In this document: piece by piece, positions 1-11,400 of the stretch | Position numbering within the stretch: the first letter of the stretch is position 1 | Layout: the number at the start of each line of letters is the position of its first letter | Origin: Micractinium sp. NFX-FRZ | Lineage: Eukaryota > Chlorophyta > Trebouxiophyceae > Chlorellales > Chlorellaceae | Reading direction: 5' to 3' | Length of the DNA stretch: 64,000 nt | NCBI GenBank assembly: GCA_029339195.1 | Contig: JAPTJF010000003.1 | Span: forward strand, 471,576-535,575 | Made by a program: the position numbers and the translations under genes | Notes under the pieces: model-generated | Seen by the model: only the letters and a program-made list of their open reading frames with translations | The model's database searches: none | What the model was told of the DNA's origin: nothing

Positions 1-34
1 CACCCATCCGCCCCTCTGCCCTCTACCCTCCCAG

Positions 35-2509
35 GTTCCGGAACTTGCCGATGGTATGCAAATGCTGGAACCACCTGGCACTGCGCTGCCCGGAGCTGCT
101 GCGGGCGGTGCAGGCGACTCTGGCTGAGGACCTGGGTGCGTCCCACCTGTCAGACCTGCGCGCCTGGCTGGCGCGCCACGCGGCGCCTCATCTGCGCACG
201 CTAGAGCTCACAGCGGAGCCCTACTACCAAGCCACAGAACAAGACCGGATGAATGCTGCGGTGGAGCTGCAGCGCCTGCTGGCTGGGGACGGCCCCGCGG
301 CCGGCGTGCAGCGCCTGTCGCTGCGCGGGTTTGCCTTCCCCGCGGGCGTGGGCCCCATGGTGGCGCAGCTGCGCGGCTTGCGCAGGTGTGCTGCGGGTGC
401 TGGCGGGTGTTTCAGGGTAGGTGGGTACGGCAGGGCGTGCTGCAACATGCATGACGCAAGGGGCGGAGCGTCAGTAACTGGCGACTAGCGCATGCGCAGG
501 CTGAACGTCGGTGCCGCACCGCACTTGTGCACATGCAGCACCGTCCATCCGCCAGACTGGCTGTCACACATGTACGCACAATGGCAGTGTGCCGCAGGCG
601 GCGAGCCCACTGCCCTCGTTGGTGCATATCAAAAGGGAAGTGGGCCGTCATCACCGGTCTCCGAACAGAGGCAGCGAGGGGCCTCAGCCGCCGATCGCGC
701 CCACTCTCTATGCCCCCCCCCGCACGCTCCCCTTTTACCCTCATGGCCTCGCCGCCCCCGCACACCCTGCGCTGCAGCCTGGCCCTGGCATCCCTGGAGC
801 TCTCCTTCGAGGGGGTGCCTCTGGGGCAGATGGCGCAGCTGCAAGAGCTCCTGCTGGACGGCATTGTGATGTTTGATGCCAGCACCACCCTGCCACCCTC
901 GCTGACACGGCTGCACCTGGGCAGCCTGCAGGCCGACTTGCTGCCGGAGCAGGTGCGGGGGCCCGCCGACAAAGGACGCGCTTGTTGTGGGGGCGGGCAG
1001 CGGGGGGGAGCTCACGGAGCGCCTGCGTGCATGCAGTGGCGGGTTGCTGCTTGGAGCTCTGCTGCCCGCCGCCTGCCTGCTTGCGGGGCCTGTTTGCCAA
1101 CCCGCCACGTGCCTGCCTGCGTGCCTGCTTTCTTGCAACGTTTCACTCCCTGCCTGCCTACCTTCTCCCCTGCCGACGTGCCCGTCTGCCGGCCCACCCG
1201 CCTGCCTGCCCCACGCGTGCCTCCTGCCATCCCTCCCGCCTGCCCGCCTGCAGGTACTGGGCCTGTCCGCCCTGCAGTCCTTCTCCCTCACGTGCTCCCC
1301 CGTGGCTTCCGGGGGCTACGAAGCGCTTGCTGCGCTGCCCTCGCTGCGCACCCTGGACCTCCAAGACTGCTCCCACGCGCCAGCGTGCCTCTCTGCACTG
1401 ACCCGCCTCACAGCCCTGAGGTGCGCCTGCCTTGCAACTGCAGTGCAGTGCAGTGCAGTGCAGTGCAGCGCAGGTGCAGATGCAGCGCAGGTGGCGAGCA
1501 AACCAGCTCTGCTGCAGGCGGCAGCGGTTGTGGAACAGAGCTGTGTGCCACTGCGGCCTGGCCTTGCTGAGCGCTGCTGCACATGCTGTGCATGCTACAC
1601 GTCCGCCCGCCACCCGCGCTGCACAGCCAGCGCCCTCCCATGCTGCACCTGCTGCCCACCCCTGACCCCGTCCCGCGCCTCCCTCACCCCCCTTCCCTCC
1701 GCCCCGCCGTGTCGTGCAGGCTGATCGACACGCCCAATAGCTGGGGCTCCACCGCCCAGGCGCACGCAGCCTTCCTGGAGGCCTCCCTGCCGCCCCTCAC
1801 CTCCCTGGAGTGCCTGATCCTCACCCTGAGCTACGAAGACCAGCAGCGGCGGGAGTGGAGGCAGGCGCGGCAGCAGTGGGAGCAGGCGCGCGACGCCGAG
1901 CTGGCGGCGGCGGGCGTGCCGCCCCTCCTAGTGCCCAGGGATGAGCAGGAGGCACGCCTGCATGCCCTGGGGGCGCTCACGATGGCCGACTTGGGCGCCG
2001 TGGCAGAGCGGCGGGGCCCGGAGCCGGCGCGCCTTCGCCAACCCACCGTGGTCGTGCCCCGCCTGCCGCCGGCTCTGGCAGGCATGCCGCGCCTGCGCCG
2101 CTTGGTGTGGGACGGCCCGCCGCTAACCGACCCCCGCCTGCCGGCGGGCGCCTGGCTGGGCGGGCTGCGTGAGCTGGCGCTGCCGCCAGCCGCCGCGGCC
2201 GCCAGCCTGCCGTTGCTTGCGGCGGAGGGCGCGCAGCTGCAGGCGCTGGCGCTGGTGGTGGGGCCCTGGGAGAAGGGCACGGCAGAGCAGCGCCACAACG
2301 TGCTGAGCTGGGCGGCCGGCCACGCCTCGCTGGCCCGCCTCAGCCTGGCGGTTGACTACAACGACGACTACCGCAGCGGCGTGCCGCCGCCGGCGTGGCC
2401 GGCGCTGGAGCGTGCCTGCCAGGATGCGAAGGAGCGGCGGGCGGGCAAGCTGGCTATTGAGCAGCACGGGCAGGAGGTGTATCGGGACCTCCTGCGCCTG
2501 GAGGGCTGA
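35..2509 (+). CDS. F-box-like / leucine-rich repeat protein, 5' end outside window
   Basis: I read four exons: 35-385, 778-952, 1254-1420 and 1720-2509, with joins that keep the frame and a TGA at the end. The first exon opens right after a splice acceptor, so the true start lies upstream of the window. Its first residues (MVCKCWNHLAL) resemble the end of an F-box (VC..W..LA). After that come irregular leucine-rich segments such as LRTLELTAEP, LQELLLDG, LTRLHLGSLQ and LRTLDLQDC. The last exon has a charged helix near residue 220 and more LRR-like segments. F-box/LRR proteins usually select substrates for SCF ubiquitin ligases; that role is inference because most of the F-box is not visible. 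Large families of such LRR genes are common in Chlorella-type algae. It could also be a plain LRR protein. Confidence 0.65.
1439..1473. repeat. CAGTG pentanucleotide microsatellite in intron 3
   Basis: About six CAGTG units lie just downstream of a 5' splice site of the LRR gene. The tract creates many AG dinucleotides inside the intron. Confidence 0.8.
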
Positions 2510-3349
2510 CCCTGGGGCGCACCTCCCGTCGGGCACATGTCGTGTACAGCACCCTTTCTTTTGAAGCGAGAAACCGTTTCCAACAGCTGCTGAGCGGCTG
2601 CCCTGAGGGCCACCGTTGTTGAAAGCTCGCTGGTGCCCTGGGAGCTGCCCTTGATGTTCGCCCACCCACCCTGCTACTCTGCTCTGCCGCCTGCCCCCTT
2701 GCACTCCGTTTATGTTGTGTCATACTATGTACTCTTCTCTGCCCTGGTCGTCCATCTGGGATCGGGGCGGGCTCGCACTTCCTTTGTAGTGTCCCGCCAG
2801 TGAACGCGGCAGAGCACTGCCTTCTGTCCACAGCCCTGCTCTCATGTGCTTTCCCAGGGCGGGCGGACTTTCTGGGACTGCAACTGTCCTGCTCTCTTGC
2901 CATCTGCGACAATGTTCAACTGTGCTTACCCCTCCTGATTGTGTGCGCCCTGCTCTCGGGCCTGCGACCATGCTGCCTGCCCGCTGTGGGCGCGATGTGA
3001 GCTGGAAGAGGAAGCGCCATCAGCAGGCAGCTCTGAGCTGCAGGGCAAAGTTAGCCAAGTATTAGGGCAATAATGGCTATAATGCACACACGCACACACA
3101 CATGCACATGCACGCCCTCTGGCCAGCTCTTCTCCCTCCGCATGCTGCAACTGCTGCTGCCAATGCCGTGCCCCTGACAACTTGGGTTTACACGGGTGGA
3201 TCTGCACAGCGGCTGCGACAAAGAGCTCAACCAGCCGTACCCAAATCAACAAGCGTGCCTGTGACCTCGAGCTCCGCCAGTGGCAGGCGCGCCCATCCGC
3301 CTGCGGGATGGGCAGCCCACCCTGCCGCCCAGGGCGCCGGCCTGCCGCC
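2510..3349. other. Convergent intergenic region
   Basis: This separates the 3' ends of the F-box/LRR gene and the SAM50 gene. It is less GC-rich than the flanks, has a short CA-rich tract near 3080-3110 and no ORF with recognisable similarity. It probably holds both 3' UTRs. Confidence 0.6.
3188..3192 (-). terminator. Candidate TGTAA polyadenylation signal for SAM50
   Basis: TGTAA on the minus strand lies about 160 bp past the SAM50 stop codon. TGTAA is the usual green-algal poly(A) signal. No transcript evidence is available. Confidence 0.4.
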
Positions 3350-6300
3350 TCACCACGCGGGCGGCACAAACCCAAACTGCAGCCCGACCCGCGGCTGGTC
3401 GTGTGCCTGCTTGGCCAGCACTTGGCACACATTCAGCTCCAGCTTGCCCAGGCGGGTGGGCCACACCAGGCCTGCGCCCTGCAGCCACAACGCAGGAGGG
3501 GGGCACGGATGAAAGGCAGGCGTGAGGCAAGGGCGCACGGCGCGCTTCGGGCCTAGAGGTGGGCGGGTGGTGGTGGCATGAGCAGTGGGGCCAGCTGGCA
3601 GCACAACCGCTCCCCAGCAGCGGTGCCGGCGTGGCCGCTGGCACCCACAGTGCTGTGGCACGGCAGGTAGGCAGGCAAGGCAGACAACCACGCAGCAAGG
3701 CAGGAGTTGGGCAGGCAGGCAGGCAGGCGGCCATTCAGGCAGGGCAGGAGCTGGGCAGGCAGGCAGGCGGCCACTCAGCAAGGCAGCAGCTGGGCGGGCA
3801 GGCAGGTAGGACGGGCGGGGCCACGCACCACGGTCCAGCGGAAGGACGTGGCAAACTCGTGCCAGGCCGCCTGCAAGCTGCGCCCGCTGCCGCTGAGGCC
3901 CACCAGGCTGCCGCCGTTGAGGAAGACGTGACCGTGGATGCCCGCCTGCGTGCGTGTGTGTGTGATGAGGCGGCAGGGGGGCACGTTCAGCAGGGGGGAG
4001 AGCGGGCAGGGGCGTGACCAGAGGTGGCCGCCTGATGGGTGATAATATGTGCGGCCAAAAGGGCAGGGCAGGGGAGTGAGGGGAGGGTAGCGGCGGGAGG
4101 GCGAGGGGAAGCAGGGGCTTGGGGAGCAGGGGAGAGGGGGGCAGGGCGGTGTCCCTGGATTCGTGGCTGTGCCAGGGAAGGGGAGGGTGGGATAGCCAAG
4201 TACAGTGCAGGAGAGCCACCAGCCACAGTCCCCACCAGCCCTGCCTGGGTAGGGGGTGCACGCCCCGCTACGAGCTCACCCTGCCCTCTTGCACGCCGCC
4301 TGCATCACCTCCTCCTCCTGCACCCTGCAGGAACCTGCCTGCCCTCCTGCCGACTTGTCTGCCTCAACCCCTCCTCCAGCCCCCCACCTGCCCCCGCCTC
4401 CCACACCCTTCACCTGCTGCATCGACTCGACTGGCAGCCGGAAGTTGAGGGCAGCCAGCAGCGAGCAGTACAGGTCGCCGCCCAAAGCGTCCCGCCGCTG
4501 CACCTGCCGCGCCGGCTGCCCGTCGCCGCCGCTGCTGCTGCTTGCCTGCAGAGGAGGACAAGGCCGCAGTCAGGGCAGGTGGAACGAGTTGGGCCGGGGT
4601 GCAAGGCACACAGCTTGTGGCCCCAAGTTATGCAGGCGAGGGTGTCACTGCCGAGGGCCTGGGTAGGCTGGCCCCAGCACGTGCGTGCCCCGGTTCCGCC
4701 GACACTCTGTGCGGGCGTCACACGCACATTTGCAGCACCAAAGCATTGGCCCCAGCAGCGCCTGCCAGCCCCCCTCAGCTGCACCGACATGTGCGCGGGC
4801 AGGGGATGCGCCAAGCACCCCACCTTCCCCGTGTGCACCAAACCCTCGCCGCCCCCTGCTGCCTTCCCTGCCTGCCACACACGATGGGGCTCCCGCACAC
4901 CTCCTCAAATCGCTCCCCGCCCTTCCACCCGGCCCCGCCCCGCCACCCTACACTGGCCCCACCGCCTGCGCACCTCTGCCGTCGGCCGCCGCGCCTCGCT
5001 GGGCCCCACCCCTTTCTGCAGGAAGCCGCGCAGCGCGCCCGCCCCTGTTCCTCCCAGAAAGAATCGGTCGCTGATAGACGTGGGTGTGTCCCAGGCACGA
5101 GCCCCCCAGGGCAGCAGCACCCCCGCCTCTGCGCTCAGCGTCAGCGCAGCTCCCTCCGACACCGCAAAGGCGGCCTTGCCCATGACGTGCTGCCGCACAA
5201 AGCGCAGCAGGCTGGCGTCGCTGCCCAGCCCCGCCACCTGCGTCTCCGCCCGGTAGCCGTAGCCTGCAGGCCAGGGGCGGGGGGAGGCCAGGCGCGGTGG
5301 CGTGATGAAGTGTTGGGGGAGTGTGGACCTAAGGGGACATAGACCATACAAACAGTGGGTCTTTATTTGTGACCCCCTCAAGTGACGCAAGGCGGGGCCT
5401 TCTTAAAAAAAAAACATACAGCATCCCCCAAAGCACCAGCTCTTTATCTCTCCCTGCACGGCACACAACTTGAGCGAGTGTGGACCACCCCACATTTCAG
5501 CCCGCCTGAAATGTGCTGCTCATCCTCCTTGTTTGGTGAGAAGGTGGGGGCCAGGTGTCCCCCGGCTGACACACTCGACACACACACTCAACACAGGCGC
5601 CAGCCTGTCGTGCCTCCCCACAGCTGCTGGCTGCTCACTCACCTCGCGTGGGGAAAGTGGGATCATCAAAAGTGTCCCCCCGCTGCACATACTTGACAGC
5701 AGACAGCAGCTTGTCCCCCAGCTGGGACAGCACAGCACGCGAAGCAGCGCGGGAGGGGTCGGTGAGCCGGCGCCAGCCCAGCTCGTAAGAAACCGCGTGC
5801 CGCCCGTCCTCGCTGCAGGCGCGGCATGGCAGCATGGGCGGGGCACGGGGCGGGGCGGGGCAGGGAGCTTGAGTGGTGACCCTGGGGTGGGCTTTACTTG
5901 GAAACAGGGGCTCATCGTAAAGTAGGGAGGTGGCTGGCCCTTGTGCTACCTCACCCCCCAATCAGCCGCCGCACTGGTTGGCGCCAGGCTGGCAGCTTGC
6001 CCCGCTCCGCTGCTGCGCCCTGCACGCCTGCCCCCCGCCCCTCTGCAAAGCACGCGTTCAGCTGGACATGCACGCCAAGCGGCAGCTCAGCACACGAGCT
6101 GCACTGCTGGTAACTGTGGGCAAGGCAGCATGGCCCCTCCCCCACCCCGCCGCGCACGCTTCGCACCTGCTCAGCGTGGCCTGCCCGCCGCGCAGCAGCT
6201 CGGCATAGCTGCTCCACTGCTGGTAGTTGTGTGCCAGCTGGTGCAGCCGCACGTCAGCCAGCACGGGCCGGCCAAAGGGCTTGGGCTTGGTGAGGGCCAG

Positions 6301-7635
6301 GGTGTAAGTGGAGGTGGACTGAGAGCCGTACTCGGCACCCACGCTGACCTGCAGGGAGGGAGATGGGTATTCAGGCGGGGAGGAAAGGACGGCATGGTTG
6401 CTTTTGCAGGGAGGCACACGGGCCAGGCCAGAGCAGGCAGGCAGGCCTGCGGGTGGGCAGGCAGGCAGGGAGGCAGTGAATCGCGAGCACCGGCACTAGC
6501 CGCAGCAGCACCGCTGTCACAGCCTTTCCCCACCCACAGAGCAGCTGCACGGCAGCTTCATGCAGTGCACCCTGCCAGCCTGGCGTGGCCGGCCTGGGCA
6601 GAGTGTACGAACACACGAGGGGCCCAGCTGCCCACCTGCTCTGCATATCCCAGGGGGTTGGTGAGGTTGAGGGACATCTCAACAGACCCTGCATGCCAGC
6701 GAAAAACAAGAAAGATATCTTCTTTGTGAGGCAGCAAGCAACAGGCAGGTGTGAGTAGGGCGCGGGTGTGGCTGGGAGCATTGGGTGGTTGCGCTGCGGG
6801 CTGGAGATGGGCCGGCAAGGCACGAGGACATGCCATGCGGGAGCGCTTGGCAGGGAATGGCTCCGTGAAAGGAGGCAGGAAACGCTGCCTGCTGCGACTA
6901 ACATTGCTGCCACCAGCTCAGCGGGCCCCTCTGCAGCCATGGCTGTCGGACGCCCGAACGGGGTGCATCCTCCTGGCACAGGAGCGCTCGCAGCGCACGC
7001 ACCTTCCGTGCCCTGCACATACGTGCCCGCGTGCAGCCGGAACAGCCCCTTCTCTTTGAAGCGAGCCACCACTGTGCAGGTGTCGCTGGACTGCACACGA
7101 GGCAGGCAGTTGCCAGCTTCAGTTGCAGCGGCAGGCGGTACAAGCGGGACAAGGGCAGGCATGCCGGAGAGGGGGAGGGGCGGTCTCGAGGCACCGGCGG
7201 CAACTGCACACTGCAGCGTCGTACGGTGGGCAGGTCACACCTGCGCACTGCCCCTTCTGTGGCGCACTCGCAGGAGCCACAGCATCCCCAGCACAGTCTT
7301 GATTGACTGGCCCCTGCCTGCTGCTCAGCCAGGGCCAGGCTGCCGCCGCTGCCGCTCACCTTGCCCTCCGCCAGCACCACGTCCACCGCCTCAAACACAT
7401 CTAGCCCCATCAGCTCCTCGAACGCCTCCATCGCCGCGTCCCGGATCTCCTCCAGCGTGCGCGCCTCCTTGACGCGCCGCAGCTCCGCCTCCACCACCTC
7501 CTGCTTGGTGCGGTCGAGACCGACCAGCATGATGCGCTCCACCCGGAGTTGCGCTCCCGCTAGGCGATCAAAGGCTGACTGGAATTCAAACTCCGTCGCC
7601 TCGGCGGGCGCCGAGGCTTCCTCGGCGGCCGACAT
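3350..7635 (-). CDS. SAM50: SAM50-like Omp85 beta-barrel assembly protein
   Basis: Nine exons (7635-7360, 7090-7003, 6688-6636, 6348-6167, 5812-5643, 5263-4974, 4545-4414, 3945-3829, 3478-3350) total 1437 nt and give 478 residues, a usual length for SAM50. The family inserts beta-barrel proteins into the mitochondrial outer membrane as the core of the SAM complex. The N-terminal third holds one POTRA-like domain (RVERIMLVGLDRTK, later VVLAEGK then VVARFKEKGLF). The rest is barrel: alternating strands, the RFFLGGTGAGALRGF segment matching the conserved R.GG...LRGF lid region, and a C-terminal strand RVGLQFGF with the aromatic end typical of Omp85. The ATG at 7635 was chosen because the acidic MSAAEEAS start suits SAM50; upstream sequence in frame looks non-coding. 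OEP80/TOC75 is the alternative, but a single POTRA and the length favour SAM50. Confidence 0.85.
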
Positions 7636-8448
7636 GGCACTCGAGCGGCGTGCAGAGGGCTGCGGAAGCGCTGAAGAGCGGTGATCAAAGTCTGGCAGCC
7701 CGCTGACATGCACGATACCCGCAGGGGTTTGGGTTGAGAGCGCCTGGCGCCGCCCGCGCTGCTGCGCACGCTGCCGCCCTCGCCCGTGCTTGCAGAGCAT
7801 TCAGCTTGCCTTGGCAATTGAGGCGGTGGATCAGTGCAGAGAGGACAATGGCAAACTATACAGAGAGCAGGGAAGCTTCAAGGACCGGTCAAGGACAGGT
7901 CTGGCTGGGCTGGGCGGCATTGAGCTCACCGCATGGACCTGTCGCTGTTGTGACAGAAGTGCAATGTTTGCCTCTGTCCGCAGCGTCTAGATGCCCCCCC
8001 CAAACATAGCATCAGGACACACACGAGAGTCAAGACTTGGGTGTTACCGCCTCAGCCTCGGTGCCAGTATCTGTCAAGGTCCCAGCGGCCCGGTACAGGC
8101 TGGGCCAGGCCGCACCCACACCGGCTGCCACTGCCCACGCCTTCTCCGCTGCCTCATTGCTGCGGTTGCAGGGCGTTACAAGTTTGCTCAGGTAGCTGGA
8201 GAAGCGGGAGGAGTAAGAAGAGTGCAGTGTGCAAGCAAGTATACAGGAGCAAGGGAGAGTCGAGCAGGATCAGGTCATAACAGCGGTCAAAGCAGGCTGG
8301 GTGGCTACGGGCGGATGTGCGGGGCCTCGGCTGGCCCACAAGTCAAGGTCGAAGGGCCCAGGCCCAGGCCCTCTCTGTTGCCTCATGCAAAGCGCCAAGC
8401 TGAGGCTGGAGCAGCATGTCACGCCACGCTGGGCACGAGGGGCCGCCG
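7636..8448. other. Intergenic region upstream of SAM50, downstream of SUMO protease
   Basis: Both neighbours are on the minus strand, so this should hold the SAM50 promoter and 5' UTR and the protease 3' UTR. No coding signal or repeat was seen. Confidence 0.6.
8176..8180 (-). terminator. Candidate TGTAA polyadenylation signal for SUMO protease
   Basis: Minus-strand TGTAA about 270 bp past the stop codon of the Ulp1-type gene. It matches the green-algal signal; unproven. Confidence 0.35.
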
Positions 8449-11400
8449 TCACGCCACGCTCAGCGTGAGCAGCTCGTGCACGATGCGCACGCGCCAGTCG
8501 TCAATCTGCTCCTGGCAGAAGGCCATGGGCGCCCCCCGCCCCGCGTGGTTTGCAAACAGGAGGGTGAACACGCCGCAGTCGCAGCCGTTCTTCTGCTGGG
8601 GGATGCGCTTCGGGAACTCGCGCGGCCAGTCCAGCACGTCGGCGCGCTGCGCGGGCGGGCGAGAGATGAGGAGGAAAGGTCAGGTGAGGAGGCGGCGGGG
8701 ACAGTGAAGGGGTGTGGAGCAGGGCGGGATGCCACGGAAGCGCACGGAAGCGCCACCTGGTGCACGCCCCGAAAACTCCCCCTCCCTGGTTTGTAAGACG
8801 CCTACCCAGCCCGCCCTCACCTCCCTCTCCCCTTTTGTTGCGGTGCACCGCTCTGACAAGAACCCGTGGAATGCAGTCTGCTGAAAACTGTAGACTCCCT
8901 CGAGCCGCCCGGCTGTGCACGCCTCGCGGTGGAATGCTGCTGTAAAGACTGGGCCAGGCTCACCTCCTCCCCCCGCTTGTTGCGGTACTCGTCCCGCAGG
9001 TACTCAGCCAGGTGCTCCAGGCAGCGGTGGTCCTCGCCCTGCAAGCACACACACAACACACACATGTTTCGGGCGTCACTGTCATTATAGATATGATTTG
9101 GCCGCCGGACATGTGACAGAGAAGATGACACCCTGCCCGCACTCAGCCCCCCAGCTTGATCCCCACCCTGGTGCCCGGCAGGAGATGAACCCACACACAC
9201 AACATGCCTCACACACACATCCTCGATGAGGCTGAACAGCAGCCCGCCCCCCGCCCTCACCCTGAGCGAGTCGCACAACACGGAAAAGCACACGGCACAC
9301 AACATGCCTACTAGATGAGGTGGCCAGCACCCCGTTCCCACCTAGAGTGAGTTGTAGTAGGCACAGCAGCACACAACACGCCTACAGGAGTTAGGTAGCC
9401 ACAGGATTGATTGGCTGTTCACACCTTGAGCGAGTCGTAGTAGACAAACTTGCGGTGCTGCAGGTCGATGACGGCGCACACCCAGTGCATGCCCTGCGAC
9501 GCGACGGTGGGGTGGGGTGGGCAGGTGGGTGTTGGGGGGGCCGAGGCCTGCGGAAGGCGGGGCATGCACGCAGGGAGGGGTGCTGGGGCCCAAGCGGTGG
9601 CCGGGCTGCCTCCCACACGCTGGCCGCCTCCCCCCAGATCAAGGCACACAACCATTGGTCCGAGCGCATAAGCCAGCCTCACTCCACCCCCGCTGGACTT
9701 GCTCAACGCTGCACTTTTCAACCACCTGCACATGCACCCAACCACTCAGCCCAAACCCATCAATCCTACACACACCTGGTGCTTGCAGCACCACGACCCA
9801 ATCACCAGCACAAGCACACCCTGAGCACCCGCTCAAGAGCATGCAAACAAACCCACACACGTACACACCTGATGCACCGGCACCACGATTCTGTCCACGT
9901 CCAGAATGCTGTCGCTGGCCTGCCCCGAGTTCTTCAACTTCTTGGGCATCGTCCAGCGGCGCACCTGGGAGAGGTGGGGAGGGGGGAGGGGAGGTGGAGA
10001 GGTGGGGGTCAACAGCGGGTGGATGTGAAAAGCGGGTCTGAAGCGGGTCAAATGAAGGGTGCTGTGCGCTGTGGCCTCCCACAGGCACGGAACCCAGCTC
10101 CCGAGCGCCACGCACTCGAATAACCCGTGTCCCGTGTACACACTCGCAGGCCCCGCAGGCCCCTTTCTCCCTCCCAAACACACATCCCCGTGCAATCCTC
10201 ACATTGTTGTAGCCGGTGTCAGCCCAGGCCCCCCCGCCCCACCCCCGCTCACACACGCACACAAAGCCCACGCCGGCCCGAGGGGGAGGGAGAGAGTAGG
10301 CGCCTAAACTGAGGCACACAACACCCAGGAACCGCAGGCTTCTCTTCTCATTGGCGTAACCATGAAAGCACATCCTCTGTGATCCTCACCACATAATTGC
10401 ACACACATGGGGAGGGGAGGGGGCACCCACCCACCCACCTGGTCGTAGTTGTACCCGGTGTCCTTGTACAGCTTGTTGGCAAAGAAGGTGGAGAAGAAGT
10501 GGCAGCGGGGGCCGGCCACGCCCTGCAGGCGCGGAGCCCGTGCAGTGGGTTAGGGAGTGTAGGGTTTGTGGCGAGGGTTGCGGAGATGGGCCAGTGGGGG
10601 CACCAGCATATTCTTAAGACGTGGCAGAACAGAGGCGCCAGCCCGTGTGCCAGACTGGCGGCTGTTGCCCTCCGCAGCCCTTAAGCTGTTGCACCCCACC
10701 CCAGCATGCATCCAATCATCCCACACCTCTTGCACCACGCAGCACTCCTTCTACCCTACATTCCCCACCTAATCCACCCCCCGCACACACACCTGTTGCG
10801 CCACGCAGGACTCCCCATTGCCCCGCACTGCCCCATATGACACCACCTATCATCCCTCCCCCTGCGCATGCACGCACCTCCTTGCGCCGCGCCGCGTCCC
10901 GCTCCAGCAGCAGCGAGATGTACAGGTTGATCACCTCGTCGTTCAGCCACTGCGGGGGGAGAGAGGGAGGGGGAGGGAGCAAACGTCCTTTGAATGATCA
11001 AGAAACGACTAGAAACGAGTGGCGGTCGCGAGGGGAGGGAAGGGACGTGGTGATGGAGCGGGTGAGGTGTTGAGGCTGTCACTTTGCAGGTCAGCCACAT
11101 GGGGGGTGCGTGCTGTGTTGGACAGCAGCTGGAACATCCTACCCTCATACTTTCCTCCCGGCTGCAGTTGCACCCTGGTCCTGCACCCCCCTCACGAAAG
11201 GGTGGGCTCATGCACGCAATGCAGCGCCTGCTGGCACAGGCAGCCCCTCCCTGGGCACGCCTGGGCGGGGCGCACGCACTGACCTGCAGCCGCGCCATGC
11301 AGGCCATGTCCCTGCGCGTGATCTGGATGGAGGAGCGGGGGTGGTCCACCAGCACCTCCCCCGGGGGGCCTGCCGGGAGGGGAGGGAGAGAACAGGAGTC

